A stretch of 64,000 nt of DNA from Bog-756 sp963745955 (GCA_963745955.1 CAVUZI010000008.1:558001-622000), one strand, 5' to 3'; numbered from the stretch's first letter, positions 36,223 to 46,621 are shown. Notes: generated by a model from the letters alone, not told the origin. Made by a program: numbers and translations.

Positions 36223-38251
36223 TCAGTCGAGCACGTCGTTGGTGATCACCGTGGCCGGAAGGGGCGCCGACTGGCCGGCCGGACCGCTCCCGTGGGGCTC
36301 ATCGCCGGTAGCCCCCAACGCTTCGCGGGCCGAGCGGGCCAGCCCGGGCCCGTCGAGCCCGAGAGCGGCGAGGATGCGGTCGGGCTTGCCCTGGGCGATG
36401 AACGAACGCGGCGTCCCGAGCGAGATGACCGGAGGGGCGAGGCCATCACCGACCGAGCTGCGGAGGGCGTCGGCCACGAACATGCCGGCTCCCCCCTGGC
36501 GGATGCCGTCCTCGGCCGTGATGACCACTCGGTGGCGGGCGGCGTCGTCCAGCATGGCCTGATCGGGTTCCGACACGACCCTGACGTCCCAGACCGTCGC
36601 CCGGATCCCTTCCGCCGAGCAATTCGTCGGCGGCCGACTCGGCCGCGGTGAGCATCTTCCCGACGGCCAGGATGCACACCGAGCCGTCTCCCGACCGGGT
36701 GCGGCGGGCGTGCAGACCCGATCCGACCGTCCCCGGGGGGACCCAAGGGGCCGGGGTCTTCGGGAAGCGGATGATCGAAGGGCCGTCGAGCCTGAGCGCC
36801 TCGGTCAGCATGACCTCGACCTCGGCGGCCGACGATGGGGCGAACACCGTCATGCCGGGGATCGACAGGGCCAACGCCATGTCCAGCACCCCATGGTGGC
36901 TGGGTCCGTCGTCGCCCGTGATGCCCGCCCGGTCGAGGACCATGACCACCGGGAGGCGGTGCAGGCCCACATCGAGATTGGCCTGGTCGAAGGCGCGGCT
37001 GAAGAAGGTCGAATAGACCGCCACCACCGGACGCATGCCGGCCATGGCCATACCGGCCGCGGCCGTCACCGCGTGCTGCTCGGCGATGCCCACGTCGATG
37101 AAGCGGTCCGGGAACCGGGCCTCGAAGGGAAGGAGCCCGGTGGGGCCGGCCATGGCCGCGGTGATGGCCACGATCCGCGGATCGGACTCCGCGTGCCGGA
37201 GCAGTGAGCGGGTGAAGGCGTCGGTGAACGTCGTCACCGGCAGGTCCGCGGCCGTGGCGACATCCGAGGAACCAGGACGCGCCATGGCCGCGCCGGTCGA
37301 CCGCCCGTCGTCGGGGACGGACTGGGTGAGGGGTGCGGTGCTGACCTTCACGTCGTGGAGACGCTGGATGTCGTCCTCCTCGGCCGGCGCGTAGCCCCTG
37401 CCCTTTTTGGTCAGGACGTGGACCACGATGGGGCCGGGCCATTCCGAGGCGTTGGCCAGGACCTGCTCCATGCCGGCGATGTCGTGGCCGTCGATGGGAC
37501 CGGCGTAGCGGATGCCCAGGGCCTCGAAGAACGTGTGGGGGGTCACCACCTCGCGCAGGGCGCTGGTCAGGCCGTGCACCCCCGAGTAGGCCAGGTCGCC
37601 GACGCCGGGCAGTTCCCGGATGAGGTGGCGGATGCGCTGGCGGGCATGGATGTAGGCCGGATTGAGCCTGAGGTGGGTGAGGCTGAGGGACAGGCGGGAG
37701 ACGGTCGGCGAGTAGGAGCGGCCGTTGTCGTTGAGGACGATGAGCACCGGCTTGCCGGAGTGCCCGAGGTTGTTGAGGGCCTCGTAGGCCATCCCGCCGG
37801 TGAGGGCTCCGTCCCCGACGACGGCCACCACCCGGCGGTCCTCGCCCTGCAGCTCGAAGGCACTGGCCAGGCCGTGCGCGTAGCTGAGGATGGTCGAGGC
37901 ATGGCTGTTCTCCACCCAGTCATGCTCGGATTCGGTCCGGTTCGGATAGCCGGAAAGCCCACCTGCCTGACGGAGCTGGGTGAAGTCCGATCGCCTGCCC
38001 GTCACCAGTTTGTGCACGTAGGCCTGGTGCCCGGTATCCCACAGGATGGCGTCGTTCGGTGAGTCGAAGGTCCGGTGGAGGGCCAGGGTCAGCTCCACCA
38101 CGCCCAGGTTGGAGCCCAGATGCCCGCCGGTGGCCGTCACCGCCTCGACGATGAAGTCGCGGATTTCCGACGACAACGTGGCCAGCTCCGCAGGCGAGAG
38201 GGCCTTGAGGTCGGCGGGGCTGTCTATGTGTTCGAGGATCATGGGCGGCAT
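36223..38251 (-). pseudogene. dxs: 1-deoxy-D-xylulose-5-phosphate synthase, one frameshift
   Basis: Dxs makes DXP from pyruvate and glyceraldehyde-3-phosphate, the first step of the MEP isoprenoid pathway. Conserved stretches are HLGSNLGVVELTLALHRTFD, ILWDTGHQAYVHKLVTGRRS, the thiamine site VVGDGALTGGMAYEALNNLG, FFEALGIRYAGPIDGHD, the transketolase part DVGIAEQHAVTAAAGMAMAG and GDDGPSHHGVLDMALALSIP. Near 36615 one extra base (G on the coding strand) shifts the last 130 codons, which resume as VSEPDQAMLDDAARHRVVIT. Because Dxs is normally essential, a sequence error is likely. The start at 38251 has TGAGG nine bases upstream; 38242 is an alternative. Confidence 0.93.
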
Positions 38252-38484
38252 GGGTCTCGGCCTCAGGCTACCAGCGCGCCGCGGCGGCGACCCTTTCACC
38301 CGATGGCACGACCGGCGACGGGGCGGACGTCGACCCGGCCGCCGGGCCACCACGGGTCCGGCCGCCAGGCACGGCCCGGGGGCAGGGGCGTCCGGCAAGG
38401 ATCCCAATGCCCAATGGCGGCTGCGGGCAAGATGGAGCGGTGAGGACGAGCTTGGCTCCCAGGCTCCCGGAGGAAGGAGATCCG

Positions 38485-39241
38485 ATGCAGGCAGATGTGA
38501 AGGGCACCACCATGCCGCTCCTGGAGATGATCCTCGACGCCGGGGAATCGATCGTGTCCACCCACGGCGAGCTCTCCTGGATGTCGGCCAACGTGCAGAT
38601 GACCCAGTCGACGTCCACCGGGGGCCAAAAGGGCCTGATGGGCGGCTTGAAGCGGGCCATGGGCGGAGGCGAGCATCTTCCTCACCCGGTACGAGGCCCA
38701 GGGTGGCCAGGGCATGGTCGCCTTCGGCGCCAAGCTCCCGGGCCGGATCTTCCCGGTGACCATCGCGGCCGGGCAGGGCTATCTGGTCCACCGCCACGGA
38801 TGGGTGTGCGGGACCGACGGAATCGTGCCCACGGTGGGCATGCAGCAGACGTTCCGGGGCGGAATCTACGGCGGCGACGGCTTCATCCTCCAGCGCCTGG
38901 AGGGCGAGGGCCAGGCCTGGATCGAGCTCTCCGGTGAGATCATCTCCTACGAGCTGGCCGCGGGTCAGACCATGCTGGCCCACCCCGGCCACGTCGGGCT
39001 GTTCGAGGACCGGGTCAGCTTCACCATCACCCGGGTCCCGGGCATCAAGAACATGGTCTTCGGCGATGACGGGTTCCATCTGGTCGCTCTCACCGGGCCG
39101 GGCAACATCTGGCTGCAGAGCATGCCGGTACCGGTCCTGGCCCAGGCCCTCGAGCCCTACCTGCGCCACGACGACGGTCATCCGGTGGCCGACGCCGGCG
39201 TCGGCGGAGTGCTCGGCGGCATGATCGGGAAGAATCTCTGA
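38485..39241 (+). pseudogene. AIM24-family protein, one frameshift
   Basis: The reconstructed protein of about 251 residues has the AIM24/TerD-neighbour beta-sandwich: TMPLLEMILDAGESIVSTHG, GRIFPVTIAAGQGYLVHRHG, GMQQTFRGGIYGGDGFILQR, LEGEGQAWIELSGEIISYEL and IKNMVFGDDGFHLVALTGPG. A strong ribosome site (AGGAAGGAGA) precedes the ATG at 38485. One extra G near 38671 breaks the frame just after RAMGGG. Bacterial AIM24 proteins are of unknown function, with a fold also seen in the mitochondrial protein AIM24. No operon partner is obvious. Confidence 0.83.
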
Positions 39242-39267
39242 CCCGTCCGGCCGCGCCGGGGCCGGCA

Positions 39268-39645
39268 TCAGCGGACGTTGGACAAGAAGGCCGCCCGGTC
39301 CACGATCACCCTGATCAGCTTGCCCGCGGCCACCAGCCCGGCACTCTCGGACACCGAGAGGGTGAACACCAGCCGTCGGCCCTCGATGCGATCCAGCGTG
39401 GCCTCGGCCCAGACGATGCCGCCGATGCCCACCGGCACCAGGTGGTCGAATTGCAGGCGCTTGGCCACCGAGGTGCAGTTTTCGGGCAGATGGCCCTCGA
39501 TGGCCAGGCAGCTGGCCTCCTCGCAGAGGGCGAGAAGTCGGGGCGTGGCCAGAACCGGCACCGTACCGGAGCGAAATGTCTCGGCGGTGTCGGCGTCGGT
39601 CACCTTGAGTTCGATTCGAGCTGACAGACCGGTGTGTGGCGCCAC
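39268..39645 (-). CDS. FlK-like hot-dog thioesterase family protein
   Basis: The protein of about 125 residues from GTG 39645 begins VAPHTGLSARIELKVTDADT. It has the hot-dog helix motif VLATPRLLALCEEASCLAIE and then TSVAKRLQFDHLVPVGIGGI, typical of the fluoroacetyl-CoA thioesterase-like family. Family members hydrolyse or bind small acyl-CoAs. A -10-like TATCGT ends six bases before GTG 39645 and would give a leaderless transcript, so this start is favoured over GTG 39681. It is divergent from tldD. The substrate is unknown. Confidence 0.75.
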   Translation of the reverse strand: MAPHTGLSARIELKVTDADTAETFRSGTVPVLATPRLLALCEEASCLAIEGHLPENCTSVAKRLQFDHLVPVGIGGIVWAEATLDRIEGRRLVFTLSVSESAGLVAAGKLIRVIVDRAAFLSNVR

Positions 39646-39713
39646 GCCGGTACGATACGTGACAAAGCAGACGTCGGCCACCGAGCGCCTGGCGGTGCAG
39701 CGAGGAGGCTCTT

Positions 39714-41108
39714 GTGATCGAATCCCCAGTTCTCGAGCGGGTGCTGTCCGAGGCGCTCCGCCACGGCGGTGATTTCGCCGAGGTGTTCGCCGAGGACAAG
39801 TCGACCTCTTCGGCCCTGCTCGACGACGGGCGGGTGGAGGAGCTCTCCTCGGGGCGTGAGCGTGGTGCCGGCATCCGGGTGGTGGCCGGCGAGACCACCG
39901 GGTTCGCCCACACTGCCGATCTCAGCGAGGCAGGCCTCCTCCGGGCGGCCGAGGCTGCCTCTGCGGTGGCCAGGAACGGGGCCGGGGGCTCGACCACCGT
40001 GGCCGCGGGCTCACTGGGCGAGGGCCGGCCGGGCCGGGATGACGAGCGGTCGCCGGGCTCCCGCGGCTCGAAGGAGGACAGCCTCGAGCTGCTGCGGCAG
40101 GCCGATGAGGCGGCTCGGGCATCGGGTGCGTCGATCTCCCAGGTCCAGGCCGGCTGCGGCGCGTCGCGTCGCAGCATCCTCATCGCCAACTCGGACGGGC
40201 TGCTGGTCGGTGACGAGCAGGCCCGATCACGGTTCAGCGTGTCCTGCGTGGCCACGGCCGACACCGGACTCCAGACCGGCTTCGAGTCGGCAGCCCGCAC
40301 ATTGGGGTTCGAGATGTTCGACGAGGTCTCGGTGGCCGAGCTGGCCCAGCTGGCCGCACGTCGCGCCCTGTCGAAGCTCACGGCCCGACCCGCGCCCTCC
40401 GGCGAACTGCCGGTGGTGCTGGCCGGTGGGAGCGGGGGAATCCTGTTCCACGAAGCCTGTGGGCACGGGCTCGAAGCCGATCACATCGTGAAGGATGCGT
40501 CGGTGTACACGGGCATGGTCGGCCAACTGGTGGCCAGCCCACTGGTCACCCTGGTCGACGACGGCACGGTGGGATCGGAGTGGGGCACGTTCGCCATCGA
40601 CGACGAGGGCCGGCCGGCCCAACGGAACGTGCTCATCGACCGGGGCGTGCTGACCGACTACCTGTGGGACTACCTGCGGGCCCGCAGGGAAGGGCGGGTG
40701 TCGTCGGGCAACGGGCGGCGCCAGACCTACCAGCACCTGCCGATGGTGCGGATGACCAACACCTTCCTCCTGGCCGGTGAGGAGGACCCCGATGAGATCG
40801 TGGCCCAGACGCCGAAGGGGGTGTATGTGGCCAAGCTCGGTGGCGGCCAGGTCAACACCACCACCGGCGATTTCGTCTTCGGGACCACGGAGGCGTACCT
40901 GATCGAGGGGGGCCGGATCACCGAGCCGCTGCGGGATGCAAACCTGATCGGCAACGGCCCGGAGATCCTCAAGCGCATCGACGCGGTGGCCACCGATTTC
41001 GGGATGACCCCGGGCACGTGCGGGAAGGACGGCCAGAGCGTTCCGGTCGGATGCGGTCAGGCCACGCTGCGGGTGACCGGCATCACCATCGGAGGAACGG
41101 CAGAGTGA
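39714..41108 (+). CDS. tldD: TldD metalloprotease subunit
   Basis: The 464-residue protein carries the zinc motif HEACGHGLEAD (HExxxH) at about residue 246, which in the TldD/TldE heterodimer holds the catalytic metal. Other family stretches are GGDFAEVFAEDKSTSSALLD, GAGIRVVAGETTGFAHT and GVYVAKLGGGQVNTTTGDF. TldD/E degrades unfolded peptides inside the dimer and matures some microcins. GAGGAGG lies just before the GTG at 39714. It overlaps tldE by four bases (GTGA). Confidence 0.93.
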   Translation: MIESPVLERVLSEALRHGGDFAEVFAEDKSTSSALLDDGRVEELSSGRERGAGIRVVAGETTGFAHTADLSEAGLLRAAEAASAVARNGAGGSTTVAAGSLGEGRPGRDDERSPGSRGSKEDSLELLRQADEAARASGASISQVQAGCGASRRSILIANSDGLLVGDEQARSRFSVSCVATADTGLQTGFESAARTLGFEMFDEVSVAELAQLAARRALSKLTARPAPSGELPVVLAGGSGGILFHEACGHGLEADHIVKDASVYTGMVGQLVASPLVTLVDDGTVGSEWGTFAIDDEGRPAQRNVLIDRGVLTDYLWDYLRARREGRVSSGNGRRQTYQHLPMVRMTNTFLLAGEEDPDEIVAQTPKGVYVAKLGGGQVNTTTGDFVFGTTEAYLIEGGRITEPLRDANLIGNGPEILKRIDAVATDFGMTPGTCGKDGQSVPVGCGQATLRVTGITIGGTAE

Positions 41109-42505
41109 GCACGGTCGTCGATGCAGCCGGGACACGGACCGGCTCCGGGCACGATCCGGAGGAACTGCTGGCGGTGGCCGATCGGGTGGCCGGCTGGGCG
41201 CGGACCGGCGAAGAGGTCGAGGTCTATGTGGCCCGTGGCGACGAGACGGAGGTCCGCGCCTTCGGCGGGGGAGTGGAGTCGTTGACCTCGGCCACGTCGG
41301 CCGGCATCGGCATCCGCGTCGTGGTGGACCATCGCCTGGGCTTCGCCTGGGCGGGCTCCCTCGAGGAGTCGGTCTTCGAGGAGACCCTGGCCGAGGCCAG
41401 GGACAACGCGAAGTTCGCCACCCCCGACGAGCACGTGGGCCTGGCCGTGCCCGACGGGGTGGCGCCCGTCGCCGTCGACCTCTGGGACGAGGGGCTGGCT
41501 TCGGTGCCGACCACCGACAAGGTCGAGATGGCGTTGGCTCTCGAGGCCCAGGCCAGAGGTGCGGACCCTCGCATCCGCCAGGTGGACGCGGCCGACTACG
41601 GCGACGGATCGGTGGAGGTGGCCCTGGTCTCGACCACCGGGATCCGGGCTGCGAGCCGCAGGACCTCGGCCCATATTTCGGTGAGGGTCATCGCCGGTGA
41701 AGGGGATGCCAGCCAGACCGCCGGAGGATTCAGTGTGGGCCGGGGGTTCGGCGACCTCGACCCGGGCAAGGCGAACGACGACGCGGTGAACCGGGCTGTC
41801 CGCTTGCTCGGGGCCACCAAGGGGACGTCGGGCCGCTCGACGGTGGTGTTCGATCGCCGGGTGGCCTCGACGCTGCTGTCGGTGGTTTCCAGCGCACTGT
41901 CGGGCGAGGCGGTGGCCAAGGGCCGTTCGTTCTTCGCGGGCAGGGTCGGTGAGTTGGTCGGCGTTCCGGCTCTGACCCTGGTCGACGATCCCACCGACCC
42001 GAGGGCCTACGGGGCGTCCGCCTACGACGCCGAGGGCCTGGCCTGCCGGAGGAACGCGCTGATCGACTCGGGGGTCCTGCGGGGGTTCCTCTACGACACC
42101 GTCTCCGGTTCACGATCGGGGGTGGCGTCGACCGGTTCCGCGGTGCGAGGAGGGTTCGCCGGTACTCCGGGCCCGGGCTGCCGCGCCCTGACGCTGGCCC
42201 CGGGCCAGGAAGGATACGACGAGGACGGCGTCCTGGCCGCGGTGGGTGAGGGCCTGTTCGTCCAGTCGATGACCGGGGTCCATTCCGGGGTGAACCCGAT
42301 CAGCGGCGACTTCTCGGTGGGTGCCGAGGGCCTGATGATCCGCGACGGCAGACTGGCGGAGCCGGTCCGGGAGATCACCGTGGCCTCCACCCTGCAGCGG
42401 ATGCTGCTCTCGCTGGTGGCTGTGGGTGCCGATCTGGAGTGGCTCCCCGGCATCGCCGCCGGCCAGACCCTGGCTGTGGCCGACATGCAGATCAGCGGCG
42501 TCTGA
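41105..42505 (+). CDS. pmbA: TldE/PmbA subunit
   Basis: The 466-residue non-catalytic partner of TldD shows EEVEVYVARGDETEVRAFGG, SAGIGIRVVVDHRLGFAWAG, RVASTLLSVVSSALSGEAVA, FAGRVGELVGVPALTLVDDP and HSGVNPISGDFSVGAEGLMI. The HExxxH motif of TldD is absent, as expected for PmbA/TldE. It is translationally coupled to tldD and convergent with the pilO gene, separated by a tandem repeat. Confidence 0.92.
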   Translation: MSTVVDAAGTRTGSGHDPEELLAVADRVAGWARTGEEVEVYVARGDETEVRAFGGGVESLTSATSAGIGIRVVVDHRLGFAWAGSLEESVFEETLAEARDNAKFATPDEHVGLAVPDGVAPVAVDLWDEGLASVPTTDKVEMALALEAQARGADPRIRQVDAADYGDGSVEVALVSTTGIRAASRRTSAHISVRVIAGEGDASQTAGGFSVGRGFGDLDPGKANDDAVNRAVRLLGATKGTSGRSTVVFDRRVASTLLSVVSSALSGEAVAKGRSFFAGRVGELVGVPALTLVDDPTDPRAYGASAYDAEGLACRRNALIDSGVLRGFLYDTVSGSRSGVASTGSAVRGGFAGTPGPGCRALTLAPGQEGYDEDGVLAAVGEGLFVQSMTGVHSGVNPISGDFSVGAEGLMIRDGRLAEPVREITVASTLQRMLLSLVAVGADLEWLPGIAAGQTLAVADMQISGV

Positions 42506-42514
42506 GAGATCCGG

Positions 42515-42600
42515 TCGACGACGCGTCGCCTAGTGGATCGACGACGCGTCGCCTAGTGGATCGACGAGCCGCCTACCTGATCGAAGTGTCGCCTAGTGGA
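42515..42600. repeat. Tandem repeat between pmbA and pilO
   Basis: The 23-base unit TCGACGACGCGTCGCCTAGT plus GGA occurs exactly twice (42515-42537 and 42538-42560), followed by two degenerate 20-base units (42561-42580 and 42581-42600). On the minus strand each good copy repeats the end of pilO (codons for Ser-Ile-His and the TAG stop), so the array looks like duplication of the 3' end of pilO. Confidence 0.85.
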
Positions 42601-43339
42601 TCGACGAGGTGGCCTTGGTGCATGCGTCGAGGGCGTTCGGTGTGGAGGTGTAGTAGATCGAACCCACGATGGCCAGGGTGTAGGGGCTTGCCGACGGTGA
42701 GGTGGCCGTTCCTCCCACCCACAGGGGCGCCTGTTTCGACGTGGGTGCCGCACCCGACGCCGAGGTCCCGGTCGGAGTGCTTGCCGAGCTGGCCTGCGCC
42801 CCGAAGGTCAGGTTGAAGGACTGGATCACGAACAGGCGGGGGAAATTGTCCAGTCCGCTCACGAACGCCGACATCTGGCTGTAGCTGCCGGTGACGGAGA
42901 GGGTGGTGGGCACGGCCACCACGCCGGCCGGGCCCTTCGGGGCTGTCGTCGTGGCCGGGGCGGCAGACGCGGTCGAAGCAGGCGTGAACCCGCTGAACTG
43001 GGTGAGGGAGACGCCGGAGGCCTCGGCCAGTCCGTTGAACTGGCTCTCGAACGACGACTCCTCGGCATCGACGTCGGTCGGGCTCTGGACGCTCGGGATC
43101 TGGGTGGCGATCTTCTCGAGCTCGGCACAGCTCTTGCCCAGGTTCTGCTTCTCGGTCTTGAGCGCCGCAAGCTTGATCTGAAGCCCCGTCTGCTGTCCCT
43201 GGAGTTGGGTCTCCTGGGCGTGCAGGGATGACAGCTTCGAGCTCTGGGGTGCGACAAGGACCGCGTAGAGGATCAGCGCCAGCACCAGAGCTCCTGCCCC
43301 GATGAACAGCGGCATTCGGTATTCGCGGGCGACGTTCAT
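42593..43339 (-). CDS. pilO: PilO-like type IV pilus alignment protein
   Basis: The 248-residue protein has one membrane helix (FIGAGALVLALILYAVLVAP), a coiled coil (about 35-80: KLSSLHAQETQLQGQQTGLQ), and a ferredoxin-like periplasmic domain (VPTTLSVTGSYSQMSAFVSG, LDNFPRLFVIQSFNLTFG). Ala/Ser/Thr-rich low-complexity inserts separate these parts. PilO dimerises with PilN and links the inner-membrane platform to the envelope. Its ATG lies inside the stop of the pilMN gene (ATGA). Confidence 0.85.
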   Translation of the reverse strand: MNVAREYRMPLFIGAGALVLALILYAVLVAPQSSKLSSLHAQETQLQGQQTGLQIKLAALKTEKQNLGKSCAELEKIATQIPSVQSPTDVDAEESSFESQFNGLAEASGVSLTQFSGFTPASTASAAPATTTAPKGPAGVVAVPTTLSVTGSYSQMSAFVSGLDNFPRLFVIQSFNLTFGAQASSASTPTGTSASGAAPTSKQAPLWVGGTATSPSASPYTLAIVGSIYYTSTPNALDACTKATSSIH

Positions 43340-45057
43340 TTCAGGCTCGCATTCTTCTCGAGGCTGGCATTGGGAGTCACGGAGACTTCGAAGGGGAACG
43401 AGATGGTGTTGTCCGTGTTGACCACCGTCGCCCCCTGGATGGGGTTGGCAAAGAGACTGGAACCGGCGATGGCGTTGATCCAGGCTTCGGAGATGGACAG
43501 GCTCGGACCCGGTCCGGTGACCCCCAGCTGGATGGTGCCGATGGCTGCCGACGTCGTCGCGGACCGACCGGTTGTGGTCGCGCCGGAGGCCGTCGACGCA
43601 GTCGTGGCCCCGGCGGACGTCGAGGCGCTGGATCCAGGAGTGCCCGTGGCCGAGGCTCCGCTGAACGACTGGACCTCGGCTCCGGGCGGTGTGATGGAAA
43701 TCAAGTTGCCGAGGGCGAGGGGCCAGTCAACTGCGGTCCCGAGCACCGAGGCGCGTCGGGCGACGCCGGCCGAGTACGCACTGTTGGCCGCAACGACGAG
43801 GTCGTACTTCGGAACCTGGGCATTGAGCGCGGTGATATTCGCCTGAAGCGCATTGACATCGTTCTGTGCGTTGTGGACCTGGTAGAACTTTCCTGCTCCG
43901 AGGAGCGCGAGGGCGGCGATCACCACTGCTCCCGCCATCATCGTCCGCTGTTGGATCTTCTTCATCCTCGCCCGCTCGGTGACCTCGGGAGGCAGGAGAT
44001 TGAATTTCCGCACCGCCTTGTCCGGCTCGGGCAGGGCCAACCCGATCGGTGTGGCCAGGACCGGTCCGACCTCTTGAGCCTGTTCCTCGCTGAGCTCCAG
44101 CTTCGAGGTGTCGACCCGGGCGAGAGGGGAGACGGTCAGCACCGGCAGGCGAACCTGGTCCTCGAGCATCGAGCTGAGGCCACCGAGCTCGGAGCCACCA
44201 CCGGTGATGAGCACACGCGAGACCGGCAACCGACCGGGCAGCGATGCAAAGTACTGGATCGAGTTTCGGATCTCACCGACCAGCTCGCTCATGCTGGCTT
44301 GGGCGGCTCGCTCGGCGGCCTGCATCTGGGGAACCGGTTCGTCGAAGCGCCGCTTGACTCCTTCGGCGTCGGCAAGCGGCAGGTCCAATGCCGCGGAGAC
44401 CGCTGCGGTTGTGGCATTGCCTCCCAAGCCGATGGTCCGGACGAACTGGGGGCGGCCCTGTTGGTGGACGACCACGACGGTAAGCCCGGCACCCACCGAA
44501 ACGATCGCCTCGGGCTGGTCGGAGGCATCCTGGCCGCCGATGGCGCGCACGAGGGCCGACGAGATCAGGTCGACGCCCACGACGGTCAATCCAGCCTTCT
44601 CGACCGCTTCGATCACGCCGTTGACGAGGTCGACGTGAGCCGCGGCCACCAGGACCCTGCGCATCTTGTCGCCGTCCGGGGAGGTGTAGTCGGCAAGGAC
44701 CTGCGACGAGAGGATCGTTTGATCCGGGGGAAACGGGATCACTTCTTCTGACTGGAAGCGGACGGCGCTGTCGACTTCGTTGTCCGGGACGTAGGGAAGA
44801 TCGATCTCGCGGGTGATGGCCCGGAGTCCGGCGATGCCGACGATCACCGTCGAGCTCGAGAACTGCCCGTTCTTCCACAGCCTGGTGATCGCCTCGGTGA
44901 CGGCGGACACGTCGCGGATCTCGCCGTCGACGAGTGAGCCGGGTGGGAGGCCGACCTGGCCGTAGGTCCGAAGAACCGGGCGGGGTTGTCCGACATCGAG
45001 CTCGGCGGCGCGCACCGCGCTGGTGCCGATGTCGAGGCCGACGGTCAGCTGTGCCAT
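43336..45057 (-). CDS. pilM: PilM-PilN fusion protein of the type IV pilus
   Basis: The 573-residue protein is two usual proteins in one. Residues 1-350 are an actin-like PilM: VGLDIGTSAVRAAELDVGQP, AVRFQSEEVIPFPPDQTILS, VSVGAGLTVVVVHQQGRPQF and LITGGGSELGGLSSML. A linker containing KFNLLPPEV, the motif that PilN uses to bind PilM, leads into a membrane helix at about 370-392. The PilN ferredoxin-like domain follows, interrupted by a Ser/Thr/Ala-rich stretch. A separate pilN is absent. AGAGGAG lies eight bases before the ATG. It is coupled to pilO by a four-base overlap. Confidence 0.9.
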   Translation of the reverse strand: MAQLTVGLDIGTSAVRAAELDVGQPRPVLRTYGQVGLPPGSLVDGEIRDVSAVTEAITRLWKNGQFSSSTVIVGIAGLRAITREIDLPYVPDNEVDSAVRFQSEEVIPFPPDQTILSSQVLADYTSPDGDKMRRVLVAAAHVDLVNGVIEAVEKAGLTVVGVDLISSALVRAIGGQDASDQPEAIVSVGAGLTVVVVHQQGRPQFVRTIGLGGNATTAAVSAALDLPLADAEGVKRRFDEPVPQMQAAERAAQASMSELVGEIRNSIQYFASLPGRLPVSRVLITGGGSELGGLSSMLEDQVRLPVLTVSPLARVDTSKLELSEEQAQEVGPVLATPIGLALPEPDKAVRKFNLLPPEVTERARMKKIQQRTMMAGAVVIAALALLGAGKFYQVHNAQNDVNALQANITALNAQVPKYDLVVAANSAYSAGVARRASVLGTAVDWPLALGNLISITPPGAEVQSFSGASATGTPGSSASTSAGATTASTASGATTTGRSATTSAAIGTIQLGVTGPGPSLSISEAWINAIAGSSLFANPIQGATVVNTDNTISFPFEVSVTPNASLEKNASLK

Positions 45058-45495
45058 GTGAACGCTCCTCTGACATACATGCTGGTGACGATCGAATTGG
45101 CCGTAGGGTTGCCGCTCCCGCAGCGCTCACGAAGATGAGGCCGGCGATGCGAGTCCGAACCGCTGTCGATTGGTCCTCTCGGGTCGTCCTGCAACGTCGT
45201 TCTCCGCTTCGTGGGATTGTGAATGAATGACTGCCTGTTTGAAGCTGCACCAGACGGTACGAAGATCTATCGGACGGAACACCGACCACCTTGAGGTTCT
45301 GTGTTCCGCGGATCGCCGTGCCGGAGAGGGACCAAAAGTCCTGTCTCGCTGGAAGGATGCGACGCGGTAACCAGAGCGGGTTCGGTCGTTCCCGGGTCGA
45401 GGAGGCTGGAACCAGGCCGGAATCAGGCCGGATCAGCGGGTCGGGCCGGGTCGGTCAGCTGGACCGGACCAAAAACGGGACCGCGGGAGGAGAGG
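45058..45495. other. Intergenic region of about 440 bases before pilMN
   Basis: No open frame with family similarity or a ribosome site was found. It presumably contains the pilMN promoter. The part around 45400-45480 is rich in GGCC and GGTC repeats that could fold, but no clear terminator or riboswitch was recognised. Confidence 0.4.
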
Positions 45496-46621
45496 TCAGG
45501 ACAGGGTGGCCGTGGCGTAGTGCCCGGTCTGGACGATTCCCTTGCGCTCGAGCATCACTTTGAGGTCGTGGGGATTCGAGGCGGTGTTCATGGCTTCGAC
45601 CAGGTCGATGGTCCCGTCGGCGATGAGGGTGACCAACGACTGGTCGAAGGTCACCATGCCGTAGTACTCGCCGTCGGCGACGATGCCGCCGATATCCCCG
45701 GTGATCAGCGGGTCGATGATCGCCTGCTGGATTCTGCCGTTGACCACCAGCAGCTCGAGCGCCGGCACGCGGTTCTTGCCGTCGGCCGTCGGGATGAGCC
45801 GCTGGCAGATGATGCCCTTGAGCGATCCGGCCAGGCTCACCCGTACCTGAGTCTGCTGGTGGGGAGGGAAGAAGTCCACGATCCGGTTGATGGTCTCGGT
45901 GGCGTTGATGGTGTGCAGCGTCGAGAACACCAGGTGACCCGGTCTCCGCCGCCGTCAGTGCCGCCGACACGGTCTCCGTGTCCCGCATCTCGCCGACCAG
46001 GATCACGTCGGGGTCCTGCCTGAGCACCACCCTCATCGCCGAAGAGAACGAATCGGTGTCGAATCCGACCTCGCGCTGATCGATCGCCGCCAGGTCGTCC
46101 GTGTGCAGGTACTCGACGGGATCCTCGATGGTGACGACATGGCAGGAGCGGGTGTGGTTGATGTGATTGACCATGGCCGCCAGGGTGGTCGTCTTGCCGG
46201 ATCCGGTCGGCCCGGTGACCAGGACGAGACCCCGCATCTCCTCGGCCAGGCGGGTGACGACCTCCGGCAGCCCCAGCTCGCTGACGGTTGCCGCGCCGGA
46301 CCGCACGCGACGCATGGCCAGCGCCACCGAGGATCGCTGGTAGTACGCGTTGACGCGGAATCGCCCCGTGCTCGGCAGGCTGTAGGCGAAGTCGACCTCG
46401 TGATGCCGGTTGAAGGTCTCGAGAATCGCCGGCTGCATGATGGACTCCGCCAACTCCAGCGTCTCCTCCGCGGTGAAAGACGGTTCGTCGTCGAGGGTGC
46501 GCAACGCTCCCGCCACCCTCAGCCGCGGAGGTGCGCCGGCCTTGATGTGGAGGTCCGAACCATCGAGTTCGGCGAGCATCACGAGAATTCGATCGAGGTC
46601 CGCTTTGTCCACGGAACACAT
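45496..46621 (-). pseudogene. pilT: PilT retraction ATPase, one frameshift
   Basis: The reconstructed protein of about 375 residues begins with LAELDGSDLHIKAGAPPRLR, then FRVNAYYQRSSVALAMRRV. The Walker A is GPTGSGKTT, the Asp box VVTIEDPVEYLH, and the Walker B region RQDPDVILVGEMRDTETVSA. After an extra base near 45939 the frame resumes with VFSTLHTINATETINRIVDF and continues to the end, including the PilT C-terminal helix region. PilT depolymerises pili. The gene is on the pilMN strand but 438 bases upstream, so it may have its own promoter. Confidence 0.9.

Noticed and set aside
36446..40381. 1311-residue minus-strand open frame
   Set aside because: Only the part from 38251 downward is Dxs. 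The upstream 700 residues run antisense through the AIM24 and tldD genes.
45058..45495. Cyclic di-GMP riboswitch before pilMN
   Set aside because: A GACGCGGTAACC stretch is faintly reminiscent of the conserved core, but the GGCAAACC element and the required stems were not found.
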